A stretch of 64,000 nucleotides of DNA, from assembly GCA_003140075.1 (NCBI GenBank), contig PLIO01000070.1, positions 77,363-141,362 of the forward strand, in the 5' to 3' direction. Both the position numbers and the translations under genes were made by a program. Below, one piece after another: positions 1-7,866 of the stretch; position 1 is the stretch's first letter, and each line of letters begins with the position of its first letter. The DNA comes from Acidobacteriaceae bacterium (lineage in GTDB: Bacteria > Acidobacteriota > Terriglobia > Terriglobales > Acidobacteriaceae). The notes beneath the pieces were generated by a model. That model saw nothing but the letters and a program-made list of their open reading frames with translations, ran no database searches and had not been told where the DNA came from.

Positions 1-795
1 GCGGATTTGGCGGGCATCTACGCCATCGCCGTGCGTCTGGTGGGATCGGCCGTCATGCTGTCGGATTCCTTCCTGGTACCCGTTCTTTCCGGGGGAGCGA
101 TGGTTTACGCATCCGGGGCACAGGAAGAGATGCGGAAGCTGATTACCAAGTCGTTCAAAATCACCTTGGGATTGTGCCTCTTCCCGCTGGCCTTCATCGC
201 GTTTTTTGGGCCCACCATGATTTTTGCCTGGACGGGACAGACGGCGTCGTCGCTGCGGGTCGCACTCTGGCTGGTCTGCGCGGCGGGCTTCTTTCAGGCC
301 TTTTCCGTGCTGGGACTGGTGCTGTACCGGGTGTCTGGAAACGCGCTTCTGGACAATATCCGGCAGGCTCTGCGCATTGCCTGTTTGCTGGCGATTGCGG
401 CCTTTGCGCGACACTTGGGCTTCTATGGCGTGCTGGCCGGACTGGCCCTGACCGAATTCGCCGGCATGATCTTCATGGTTTACGCGATCACGAAAACTTT
501 CCACTCGTTTCATCCCCGATCTTTGCTGCCCGATGCCGTGAAGCTGACGCTGGCTTCTGCGGCCGTTCTGGCGGCCGGCGCGATCGCCACCCGGATACCG
601 CTGCCGCCGATTGTGGGTGGCCGCTGGCTGGCGGTTTTGGATCTGGCAAAAGTCTCGCTGGCCTGTCTGCTGGCCACCTGGCCGGCGCTGGTGCTGACCA
701 AATCCGTAACCGGAGCCGAGAGCAAGGCGCTGATCAGCATTGTTCGTCCGCGACGGGCACCCACCGAACTGCCCTGCGCCGAGAGCGTCACCTAG
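1..795 (+). CDS. Polysaccharide flippase (Wzx-like), 3' part
   Basis: The frame is open from the first base, so the true start lies upstream and only about 264 residues are visible. They consist mostly of hydrophobic segments joined by short basic loops, which is the pattern of the C-terminal half of Wzx/MATE-type flippases that carry lipid-linked repeat units across the inner membrane. No catalytic motif is expected. The gene ends five bases before the next acyltransferase and heads a tightly packed + strand run of sugar-polymer genes reaching to about 5.8 kb. A MurJ-like or other MATE transporter is the main alternative; the neighbourhood favours polysaccharide export. Confidence 0.75.
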   Translation, partial: ADLAGIYAIAVRLVGSAVMLSDSFLVPVLSGGAMVYASGAQEEMRKLITKSFKITLGLCLFPLAFIAFFGPTMIFAWTGQTASSLRVALWLVCAAGFFQAFSVLGLVLYRVSGNALLDNIRQALRIACLLAIAAFARHLGFYGVLAGLALTEFAGMIFMVYAITKTFHSFHPRSLLPDAVKLTLASAAVLAAGAIATRIPLPPIVGGRWLAVLDLAKVSLACLLATWPALVLTKSVTGAESKALISIVRPRRAPTELPCAESVT

Positions 796-800
796 CCGAC

Positions 801-1475
801 ATGAGTACAACCGAGGAAAATGGTTTTGTGGGGGGAAGCAGGCTGGCCGCGTTGCTGGGAATTGGAACCAAGCTGCACGGCATCTGGCTGCGGCACACAT
901 ATCCTTTTGCGGAATTCGGCAACCGGGTTCGCGTGCATTCCTCGTGCGACATTCGGCGACCTGCGGCGCCCGAGATTCGATTGGGCGACGGCGTCTACCT
1001 GGGTCCGGGGGTGTGGATCGACGTCGCTCCGGGCTCGCTCGACCGGGAGCCGAAAGTCGTTCTGGGAAAGGGATGCGCGATTGGAAGGCGTTCCACGATC
1101 TCGGCCCGGAATCAAGTCATCCTGGAAGCGGATGTACTGCTAGCGCCCTCGGTCCTGATCATGGACCACAACCATGAGTTCTCGAACCTCGGGAATCCAG
1201 CGCATGTGCCTAGCGCCGGCAGCGGCGGGCGGGTTTTTATCGGGCGCAACTGCTGGCTGGGAATTGGCGCCGTAGTCGCATGCAGTTCCGGAGAGCTGAA
1301 TCTGGGACGCAACAGCGTTGTCGGCGCCAACGCGGTGGTGACGCAAAGTTTTCCCCCTTTCAGCGTGATCGCCGGAAACCCGGCAAAACTTATCAAGACG
1401 TATGACGAACCAAGCGGAAAGTGGGTGAGACCGGTGGACGAAAAAATGCGTGAAACAGCGGGGCAACGAGTATGA
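801..1475 (+). CDS. Hexapeptide-repeat (LbH) acyltransferase
   Basis: This 224-residue protein has the irregular hexapeptide turns of left-handed beta-helix acyltransferases, the conserved MDHNHEF segment near residue 116, and the closing GANAVV and AGNPAKLIK motifs seen in WcaF/maltose O-acetyltransferase relatives. It probably adds an acetyl or other acyl group to a sugar of the polymer made here. The ATG at 801 is chosen because the longer open frame upstream only overlaps the flippase. Its stop overlaps the start of the following methyltransferase as ATGA, which suggests coupled translation. A close paralogue lies at 2533-3195. The acyl donor and sugar cannot be read from the sequence. 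Confidence 0.85.
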   Translation: MSTTEENGFVGGSRLAALLGIGTKLHGIWLRHTYPFAEFGNRVRVHSSCDIRRPAAPEIRLGDGVYLGPGVWIDVAPGSLDREPKVVLGKGCAIGRRSTISARNQVILEADVLLAPSVLIMDHNHEFSNLGNPAHVPSAGSGGRVFIGRNCWLGIGAVVACSSGELNLGRNSVVGANAVVTQSFPPFSVIAGNPAKLIKTYDEPSGKWVRPVDEKMRETAGQRV

Positions 1476-2467
1476 GCATCGCGCTTGAGACCATGAGCGA
1501 AATTCAACCAGTGGCGGCCGAGGCCGCAGACTCCGGTCAACAGCCCGGAACCTGCCTGATCTGCGGCGGGGATCGGCTGACCGAACTGCTGGTTGCGCCC
1601 GACCGCTTTCATTTGCGCAAGCAACGGTATCGCCTGGTGCGCTGCGAGTCCTGCAGCGGGGTCTGGCTGGCGAGCCCGCCGCAGCCCGAGGAGATGGGGG
1701 ACCACTACACCGATGACTACCACAACGCCATCGTCATGGCGGGGGAAGGGTCCGCTGCCAGCCGCTGGAAAGACCAGGTGGAGATGATTGCGCAGAACAA
1801 GTCCGGCGGGGCGCTGCTGGACATAGGCTGCAGCTCCGGCGGTTTCCTGAGCACGGTGAAAGCATCCGCGTGGAAGCTCTACGGCATCGAGATGGAGGAA
1901 ACGACGGCGCAGCGCGCGCGGGCGGCTACCGGGGCGGAAGTTTTTGTAGGAGATGCGATTGAGGCACCGTTCCTGCCGGCCAGCTTCGACGTGATTACCT
2001 GCTTCGATGTTCTCGAGCATGTGTATTCGCCGCGCCAGTTCCTCACCAAAGTTCAGGAGTGGCTGAAGCCGGGCGGCATCTTCTACGCCATGATGCCCAA
2101 CATCGATTCCTGGGAAGCTCGCGTCTTTGGGAGCCATTGGTTTGGCCTGGAGCTGCCGCGGCATCTGGGACATTTTTCGCCGCGCTCACTCCGCTATCTC
2201 ATGAGCGAGCTGGGATTCGAGGAAGTATGCGTGAAGACCCCGCCCGTCTCCTATATCGAGCGCAGCGCAGGATACGTCGGTTCCACCGTGGTCGAGAAAC
2301 TCGGTTTCTCGCCGACGCCGCAGGCAAAACCCAAGCCGCGAGGCCTGATTGAGAGGATGGTTCGCAAGGGGCTGCGCCTGACCGTGATCCAACCGCTGGC
2401 GCGGATCGCCTCCGTCGCCGGCGCAGGGCCATGCCTGGAAGTGGTTTTCAGGAAGGCAACGCGCTGA
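1472..2467 (+). CDS. SAM-dependent methyltransferase with N-terminal zinc ribbon
   Basis: The protein has 331 residues. An N-terminal CxxC pair (Cys28/Cys31 and Cys58/Cys61) looks like a small zinc ribbon of the type found in front of sugar C-methyltransferases. It is followed by a class I Rossmann methyltransferase domain with motif I LLDIGCSSGG, an acidic motif II, and FDVITCFDVLEHV. The C-terminal part around HLGHFSPRSL resembles the Methyltransf_23 group. It sits between two paralogous acyltransferases, so it probably modifies a sugar of the same polymer. The start ATG overlaps the preceding stop. The methyl acceptor is unknown. Confidence 0.85.
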   Translation: MSIALETMSEIQPVAAEAADSGQQPGTCLICGGDRLTELLVAPDRFHLRKQRYRLVRCESCSGVWLASPPQPEEMGDHYTDDYHNAIVMAGEGSAASRWKDQVEMIAQNKSGGALLDIGCSSGGFLSTVKASAWKLYGIEMEETTAQRARAATGAEVFVGDAIEAPFLPASFDVITCFDVLEHVYSPRQFLTKVQEWLKPGGIFYAMMPNIDSWEARVFGSHWFGLELPRHLGHFSPRSLRYLMSELGFEEVCVKTPPVSYIERSAGYVGSTVVEKLGFSPTPQAKPKPRGLIERMVRKGLRLTVIQPLARIASVAGAGPCLEVVFRKATR

Positions 2468-2532
2468 CAACGCTCGCGGCTTCGGCGCCGCGTCGCAGAG
2501 AACCTGGAGCCAGCAACCAAAATAAAGGATCA

Positions 2533-3195
2533 ATGAGCCCATCGACCTACATTCCTCGCGAAGATCCACTTTCGTGGATCGTCCGCATTGCCAACAAGTT
2601 TCGCAGCCTCTGGATGCAGCGGACCTACCCGTTCATTTCCGTGGGCGGCGACTTCTGCGTGCATTACTCGTGTGATCTGAAACGGTCGATCGCTCCCTAT
2701 ATCAAGATCGGTGATTCGGTTTTGCTCGACCGGGACGTGTGGGTCAACATTCCCGTGGCCCCGGAGAGCGATGAGCCGGTGATTCAATTCGACGAAGGCT
2801 GCAAGGTGGGAAGGCGTTGCGTGATTTCGGCGAGAAACCGGATCCACTTCGAGCGCAATGTTATTTTCGCCCCTTCGGTCCTGGTGATGGACCACAACCA
2901 CGCTTTTGAGGACGTGAAGGTTCCAATCAAGGACCAGGGGGTCACAAATGGCGGGACCATACGAATCGAGGAAGGCTGCTGGATAGGTTTTGGAGCGGCT
3001 ATTGTCTGTGGCAAGGGCGAACTGGTGATTGGTAGCAATTCCGTGATTGGCGCCAACGCCGTCGTGAGCCGCAGTATACCTCCGAACTCGGTGGTGACGG
3101 GCAACCCGGCGCGGGTGGTCAAGCAATTTGATCCCGCCAAGGGAGAGTGGGTGCTGGGATCGCGCGCGCTCGCCCAGGCAACCTCGGTCCCGTGA
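2533..3195 (+). CDS. Hexapeptide-repeat acyltransferase, paralogue of 801-1475
   Basis: This 220-residue left-handed beta-helix acyltransferase shares its layout and many residues with the protein at 801-1475 (RTYPF near the N-terminus, VLVMDHNHAF, GANAVVSRSIPP, TGNPARVVK). It likely arose by duplication and then took a different sugar position or acyl group. The ATG at 2533 is preceded by AAAGGAT, a usable ribosome site. The open frame runs back to 2431 but that part overlaps the methyltransferase. The stop overlaps the GTG of the next gene (GTGA). Confidence 0.85.
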   Translation: MSPSTYIPREDPLSWIVRIANKFRSLWMQRTYPFISVGGDFCVHYSCDLKRSIAPYIKIGDSVLLDRDVWVNIPVAPESDEPVIQFDEGCKVGRRCVISARNRIHFERNVIFAPSVLVMDHNHAFEDVKVPIKDQGVTNGGTIRIEEGCWIGFGAAIVCGKGELVIGSNSVIGANAVVSRSIPPNSVVTGNPARVVKQFDPAKGEWVLGSRALAQATSVP

Positions 3196-4058
3196 GCGAC
3201 TCTGATTTCCGTAATATGATTTCGGTAATCATTCCCGCGCACAACGAGAGTTCGGTCATCGCTCGGACCTTGAAAGCGATCACCCAGGGCGCCGAACCCG
3301 GCGAACTGGACGTGATCGTGGTATGCAACGGATGCGCCGACGATACGGCCGCAGTGGCGCGCCGGGTGGCGCCAGCGGTGCGAGTGCTGGAAACCGATGT
3401 CGCGAGCAAGACGCACGCTCTCAATCTGGGCGACGAAGCCGCAAGAGGTTTCCCGCGCGTCTATGCGGATGCGGACGTAGTCATCAGCGTGGAAACGATT
3501 CGGAGCTTGGCGCGCCGCCTGGAGCGCGGAGACGTGCTGGCCGCCGCTCCCACGCCGAACTTCGATCTTTCGGGTTGCTCCTGGCCGGTGCGCGCCTGCT
3601 ATGAGATCCGTTCGCTTCTGCCTTCCGCGCAGGAAGGAATCGGCGGCTCCGGCGTATACGCCTTGTCTGAAGCCGGCCGCCGGCGTTTTCGCGAGTTCCC
3701 CGCGCTGACAGCCGACGATGGTTATGTGCGCATTCAGTTTCAACCGGAGGAGCGGGAAACTGTGCGCTCCGCCAGTTCCATAGTGTTTCCGCCGCGTACG
3801 GTTAAGAATCTGATTGCAACCAAGACCCGGGCTCATTATGGCTCGTTCGAGTTGGCCAGCCTGTTTCCCCGCCTCTGGCAAAATCGCGGCGAGAGCAATA
3901 ACAAGTCGCTGATGAATTTGTTCAAGAACCCGCGGCTGTGGATCAAGTTAGCGGTCTACTGCGTCGTGACGGCCATCGCAAAACGCCGCGCCGCAAATCA
4001 CCTGCGCGGGGCGGTGGCGGGATGGGAGCGGGACAATACCTCCCGCGCTATTGCCTAA
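3192..4058 (+). CDS. Glycosyltransferase family 2
   Basis: The protein has 288 residues with a GT-A fold start, ISVIIPAHNES, a VVCNGCADDT segment, and an acidic site YADADVVIS near residue 92 that replaces the classical DxD and would bind metal and nucleotide sugar. The C-terminal third is hydrophobic at the very end (about 255-275), so the enzyme is probably membrane-associated. It would add one sugar to the lipid-linked polymer. The GTG at 3192 overlaps the upstream stop. An ATG at 3216 (MISVIIPAH) is the alternative start and leaves the domain complete. Confidence 0.82.
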   Translation: MSDSDFRNMISVIIPAHNESSVIARTLKAITQGAEPGELDVIVVCNGCADDTAAVARRVAPAVRVLETDVASKTHALNLGDEAARGFPRVYADADVVISVETIRSLARRLERGDVLAAAPTPNFDLSGCSWPVRACYEIRSLLPSAQEGIGGSGVYALSEAGRRRFREFPALTADDGYVRIQFQPEERETVRSASSIVFPPRTVKNLIATKTRAHYGSFELASLFPRLWQNRGESNNKSLMNLFKNPRLWIKLAVYCVVTAIAKRRAANHLRGAVAGWERDNTSRAIA

Positions 4059-4095
4059 GCGCCAGATTCTCTTACACCTCTAAGTTCCGCGACAG

Positions 4096-4794
4096 ATGAA
4101 TAAAACGATGGCAACAGCCCTGGCGGCCACGATTGGACTGGTGGGCTCGGCGGCTTACTTCTCACCCTGGTTCTGGCGGCACTATCGCATGAGCCGGCTA
4201 CGAAGAGAAGTAGTCAAGAAACGGGCGCTCGCTCTGACCTATGACGACGGTCCCAGCACTGCGATCACCCCGCAGCTCCTCGATCTGCTCCGGACCCGCG
4301 AAGCGCGGGCTACGTTTTTCATGTTGGGCCGGCACGCACAGCAACATGGGCACATTGTCGACCGCGTGATAGAGGAAGGTCACGACGTCGGTTGCCATTC
4401 CGATCAGCACCTTAATGCCTGGAGAACGTTGCCCTGGGAAGCCGTCGCCGACATCGACGCTGGATACGAACGGCTTTCCCGCTGGATTCAGCCGGATTCC
4501 ATGTTCCGTCCGCCGTACGGGAAGATGACGCTCCCCACCTACTGGTCGATCCGCCGCCGTAACGCTCCAGTGTGGTGGTGGACCATCGATTCGGGAGACA
4601 CCGACAACACTCTGCCCGATCCCAGCCACGTGGCCGAGAGGCTGCGCAGAGAAGGTGGAGGCATCGTCCTGATGCACGACTTGGACCGCACGCAACCGCG
4701 AAATGAGTTTGTCCTCGAAGTGACTGCGGCGCTTCTTGACGTTGCCCAACAGGAATCATTCCAGGTCATGCCGCTGAGCGAGATATGCCAGTGA
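4096..4794 (+). CDS. Polysaccharide deacetylase (NodB domain)
   Basis: The protein has 232 residues. An N-terminal hydrophobic helix (about 5-25) anchors it or directs export. The NodB domain shows all five motifs: TYDDGPS (Asp50 base and Asp51 metal ligand), HSDQH (His101 and His105 metal ligands), RPPYGK, DSGDT and VLMHD (catalytic His). It should remove N-acetyl groups from a beta-linked amino-sugar polymer or a precursor. Its last ten bases overlap the next gene. Similar deacetylases accompany exosortase-linked exopolysaccharide loci. The exact polymer is unknown. Confidence 0.87.
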   Translation: MNKTMATALAATIGLVGSAAYFSPWFWRHYRMSRLRREVVKKRALALTYDDGPSTAITPQLLDLLRTREARATFFMLGRHAQQHGHIVDRVIEEGHDVGCHSDQHLNAWRTLPWEAVADIDAGYERLSRWIQPDSMFRPPYGKMTLPTYWSIRRRNAPVWWWTIDSGDTDNTLPDPSHVAERLRREGGGIVLMHDLDRTQPRNEFVLEVTAALLDVAQQESFQVMPLSEICQ

Positions 4795-5255
4795 AGAAAA
4801 CTCAGCATCGCGAAAAAGTATTGGCAGTCGCCTCCAGCGGGGGCCATTGGGTCCAATTGCGGCGCGTGGTTCCGGCATTCGCGGCTTCCGAGGTTATTTA
4901 CGTGACGGTGCTCGAATCCTATCGCTCGCAGGTGCCCGAAAACAGGTTTTATCGCGTGAACGACGCCACCCGCTGGAACAAGCTGGGATTGGTCCTGCTG
5001 GCGCTCAGCCTGGCCTGGATCATCCTGAAGGAAAGGCCCTCGGTGGTCGTGTCGACGGGTGCAGCGCCGGGATACTTTGCCATGTTGCTGGGGCGCTGGT
5101 TCGGAGCTAAAACGATTTGGATCGACAGCATGGCCAACATCGAGGACCTCTCGATGTCGGGAGCGCGCGCTGGCCGCTTCGCGGACCTGTGGCTCACGCA
5201 GTGGCCACACCTGGCCAAGGCAGAAGGCCCCTACTACGGAGGGTCGGTCCTGTGA
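4785..5255 (+). CDS. Alg14/PssD-type glycosyltransferase subunit
   Basis: The protein has 156 residues. Near residue 16 it carries VASSGGHWVQL, the GGH motif of the Alg14/PssD family, followed by a hydrophobic segment about 65-82. In this family the membrane subunit recruits the catalytic Alg13-type subunit to make a two-protein glycosyltransferase acting on lipid-linked sugars at the cytoplasmic face. The partner is the next gene, and the two overlap as GTGA, so equal synthesis is likely. The start overlaps the deacetylase end by ten bases. Confidence 0.82.
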   Translation: MPVKKTQHREKVLAVASSGGHWVQLRRVVPAFAASEVIYVTVLESYRSQVPENRFYRVNDATRWNKLGLVLLALSLAWIILKERPSVVVSTGAAPGYFAMLLGRWFGAKTIWIDSMANIEDLSMSGARAGRFADLWLTQWPHLAKAEGPYYGGSVL

Positions 5256-5830
5256 TCTTTGTTACCGTGGGTTCGCAGGAGCCGTTCGATCGTCTGATCC
5301 GTGCCGTGGATGAATGGGCGCGATTGCGCGCCCGGTGCGATGTGTTCGCTCAGATCGCGAGCTCGGAGCTTCGTCCGCAGCACATCGAGTTCACGCAATT
5401 TCTCGAGCCCTCGGAGTTCAAGCGGATCATGCAGGAGACCCGTGTCATCGTGGCACACGCGGGTATGGGGTCGATTATTTCGGCGCTCGAACTGGGAAAG
5501 CCCATGGTCGTGATGCCGCGGCGCGCGAGCTTTCGCGAAACCCGCAATGACCATCAGGTCGCGACGGCCGAGCGTTTCGGTACGCAAGGCAGGATCATCG
5601 TGGCCAACGACGAACAAGACTTGCCGGAAAAGCTCGACCACGCCCTCACTCTGGGCGATGGCGATCGAATTCAGGCGCAGGCTTCGCCACGTCTCATCGC
5701 CACCATTCGCGCCTTCCTCGATGGCAATCTCTCCGAGCTCGATCCCCCAATATCGAGGGGCAAAGTGGAAGCCCCGGCAGCCAAATCAGCGGCGGCATCT
5801 CTGGCCTCATTTCGGGCGGGGAAAGCATAA
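5252..5830 (+). CDS. Alg13/PssE-type glycosyltransferase catalytic subunit
   Basis: The protein has 192 residues and resembles the C-terminal half of GT28 enzymes. It opens with IFVTVGSQ, carries VAHAGMGSII around residue 70 (nucleotide-sugar site) and the KPMVVMPRR strand-loop. With the preceding Alg14-like protein it would form one glycosyltransferase. The GTG at 5252 is chosen because it overlaps the upstream stop and starts exactly at the conserved strand. Earlier starts in the open frame give only out-of-family residues. The last 30 residues are Ala/Lys-rich and probably disordered. Confidence 0.82.
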   Translation: MIFVTVGSQEPFDRLIRAVDEWARLRARCDVFAQIASSELRPQHIEFTQFLEPSEFKRIMQETRVIVAHAGMGSIISALELGKPMVVMPRRASFRETRNDHQVATAERFGTQGRIIVANDEQDLPEKLDHALTLGDGDRIQAQASPRLIATIRAFLDGNLSELDPPISRGKVEAPAAKSAAASLASFRAGKA

Positions 5831-6013
5831 ACTATGCGCGGCATCGCGATTCCGGGGATGGCCACGGCGTGCTGAAAGAAAATTCGTAGTCGGATTGATC
5901 TCACCATCCTTCGCATCGAACGTTTTTGTCCGATAAGCAATTCATTTCCGTACTACAATCATCGGCTGAAGACACCGACTGCAAAAATGAACTGAGGCTC
6001 CACGATTCGAACT

Positions 6014-6271
6014 ATGCAAACTACCGATATCGAACGCGAAATTCGTACCTTTCTGGTGGAGACTTTTCTGTTCGGCCGCGACGAAGAACTGCGCGACGAT
6101 TCACCGCTCATGGACAAAGTGATCGACTCCCATGGCGTCGTCGAACTGGTCGTTTTTCTGCAGGAGCGCTTCGCCATCCGGGTGGAGGATGAAGAGGTGA
6201 CGAACGACAACCTCGACTCGGTAAACAAGGCTGTCGCTTACGTCACGAGAAAGCTCGCTGGCAAAGCCTGA
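6014..6271 (+). CDS. Acyl carrier protein
   Basis: This 85-residue acidic protein matches the size and helix pattern of carrier proteins. The phosphopantetheine serine is Ser39 in VIDSHGVVEL, corresponding to the DSL motif with His in place of Leu. It is not next to fatty acid synthase genes but follows the polysaccharide run and precedes an FAD oxidoreductase and an AMP-dependent ligase, so it may shuttle an acyl group in a specialised pathway. It could also supply the hexapeptide acyltransferases. It stands alone, with 183 bp before it and 263 bp after it. Confidence 0.85.
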   Translation: MQTTDIEREIRTFLVETFLFGRDEELRDDSPLMDKVIDSHGVVELVVFLQERFAIRVEDEEVTNDNLDSVNKAVAYVTRKLAGKA

Positions 6272-6534
6272 GCGGAGCTGCGCTGGCGTCTCCGGTGCCA
6301 ATTCCCTCGGGAAGTTACCCGGTGGTCGCGCCACTTCCGGCTATGTTATTCATAATGCATCGGTTATGCGACTTCTAATACAGTCTGCGAGCGGCGCAAT
6401 TTCGGTGCGTTGAAGGCACAGACCGTGATATGATTTTGCAACATTCCTTCCCCGTATTGGTTCCCCCGAAGGCTTAATCGAGGCCGTTTTGTCGGCTTCC
6501 TAACCTAGACACTCCAGTGGGTTATTAAAAAACT

Positions 6535-7815
6535 ATGCTTGAAACTGCGATCATTGGCGCGGGTCCCTATGGACTCTCAATCGCTGCGCACTTCCGAAGT
6601 CGCGGCATCTCCTTCCGTATTTTTGGCCGCCTGATGGACAGCTGGCGAAGGCACATGCCCAAGGAGATGTGCCTCAAGTCGGACGGCTTCGCCTCCAACA
6701 TCTACGATCCGGATGGCGACTTTCCGCTGAGCCATTTCTGCGCGGAGCGGGGCATTGAATATTCCGACGCTGGCATCCCCGTACGCCTCGACACATTCAG
6801 TGCCTACGGTCTGGCGTTTAAGGAACGGAAGGTGCCCGAGCTGGAAGACAAGCTGGTCACCAGCCTGGATCGTGTGCCGGGCGGGTTTCGTCTGGGACTC
6901 GACAACGGCGAAACCGTGACCGCCCGCAAGGTCGTGCTCGCGGTCGGAATCACCCACTTCGAACACGTGCCCGCGGACCTGGCAAACCTGCCGCCGGAGT
7001 TTCTCTCGCACAGCTTTCGCCATCACGACCTGGAACCGTTCCGCGACCGCAACGTGGTGGTGATCGGTGGCGGTTCTTCGGCAACCGACCTGGCTGGTTT
7101 GCTGCGCGAGGCTGGCGCCGATGTGCAACTGGTTTCCCGCCGGACGGAGTTGAAATTCCACGGCGCGCCGACGGGCAAGAAGCCTTCGTGGTGGCAGAAA
7201 ATCAAGCGTCCGAAGTCGGGGATTGGCCCCGGCTGGCGCCTGCGCTTCTTTGCCAACTCACCCATGGTGTTTCATTTCCTGCCCGAGAGCTTGCGGCTGG
7301 AAGCCGTGCGCAGAGTACTGGGCCCATCCGGCGGGTGGTTCGCCAAGGAAAAAGTGATCGGGAAGGTACCGTTGCTTCTGGGATACACGCTCAAGGGAGC
7401 CGAGGTACGCGACGGCCGCGTGCGGCTTCAGCTTCGCGCGGCTGACGGGACCGAGCGTGAAGTGGTGACCGAGCACGTCATCGCCGCGACCGGCTACAAA
7501 GTGGATATGGATCGCCTGAAGTTCGTCAGTCCGGAGATTCGCTCCACGCTCAAGCTGGTCAACGGCGCGCCTGTGCTCTCGACCGGCTTCGAATCGTCGA
7601 TTCCCGGACTATATTTTGCCGGGATCACCGCCGCTAATAGCTTTGGGCCGGTAATGCGTTTCGCTTTCGGAGCCGGCTTTGCGGCCCGCACCGTGACGCG
7701 CGCGATAAAGAAGTCACTGTCGCGCGAACCGGCTTCGGCTCCGGTCCGGCACGAGCTTCACGAAGTGAAGGTGCCGGAAGCGCGCGAGAAGGCCGGCGCC
7801 GCCTCAGTATCCTAG
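6535..7815 (+). CDS. FAD/NAD(P)-dependent oxidoreductase (flavin monooxygenase-like)
   Basis: The protein has 426 residues. The FAD site is IIGAGPYGLS at residues 6-15, and a second dinucleotide fold begins at VVVIGGGSSATDLA near residue 170. An IAATGYKVD segment near 320 and a GLYFAGITAANSFGP motif near 360 close the flavin pocket. This is the layout of class B monooxygenases and the lysine N6-hydroxylase-like group, with which it could share hydroxylation of an amine or acyl group. The last 30 residues are a charged tail. It is followed after 45 bp by metY. The substrate cannot be inferred. Confidence 0.8.
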   Translation: MLETAIIGAGPYGLSIAAHFRSRGISFRIFGRLMDSWRRHMPKEMCLKSDGFASNIYDPDGDFPLSHFCAERGIEYSDAGIPVRLDTFSAYGLAFKERKVPELEDKLVTSLDRVPGGFRLGLDNGETVTARKVVLAVGITHFEHVPADLANLPPEFLSHSFRHHDLEPFRDRNVVVIGGGSSATDLAGLLREAGADVQLVSRRTELKFHGAPTGKKPSWWQKIKRPKSGIGPGWRLRFFANSPMVFHFLPESLRLEAVRRVLGPSGGWFAKEKVIGKVPLLLGYTLKGAEVRDGRVRLQLRAADGTEREVVTEHVIAATGYKVDMDRLKFVSPEIRSTLKLVNGAPVLSTGFESSIPGLYFAGITAANSFGPVMRFAFGAGFAARTVTRAIKKSLSREPASAPVRHELHEVKVPEAREKAGAASVS

Positions 7816-7839
7816 GAGCTAGCCCAATCGCACAAAACT

Positions 7840-7866
7840 TGGACGCATGAAGCTGGACGCATGAAG
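7840..7866. repeat. 13-bp direct repeat creating a duplicated start region of metY
   Basis: TGGACGCATGAAG occurs at 7840-7852 and again, without mismatch, at 7854-7866 (period 14). Both copies contain ATG. The first ATG (7847) opens a five-codon reading frame, MKLDA, whose TGA overlaps the ATG of metY (ATGA at 7861). It is either a recent slip duplication or a tiny leader cistron. No Shine-Dalgarno sequence is obvious before the second ATG. Confidence 0.8.

Noticed and set aside
2784-3881. 365-codon - strand open frame, and similar long frames at 1112-2173, 26334-27299 and 27874-28758
   Set aside because: Each is opposite a well-supported gene and gives an Arg/His/Gly-rich translation without recognisable motifs, as expected in GC-rich DNA.
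6475-6500. Hairpin GAGGCCG...CGGCTTC as a terminator of the carrier-protein gene
   Set aside because: The stem has a wobble pair and no T-run follows; it lies more than 200 bases after the gene.
7816-7860. SAM riboswitch before metY
   Set aside because: Only 45 bases separate metY from the upstream gene and no conserved riboswitch core is visible there.
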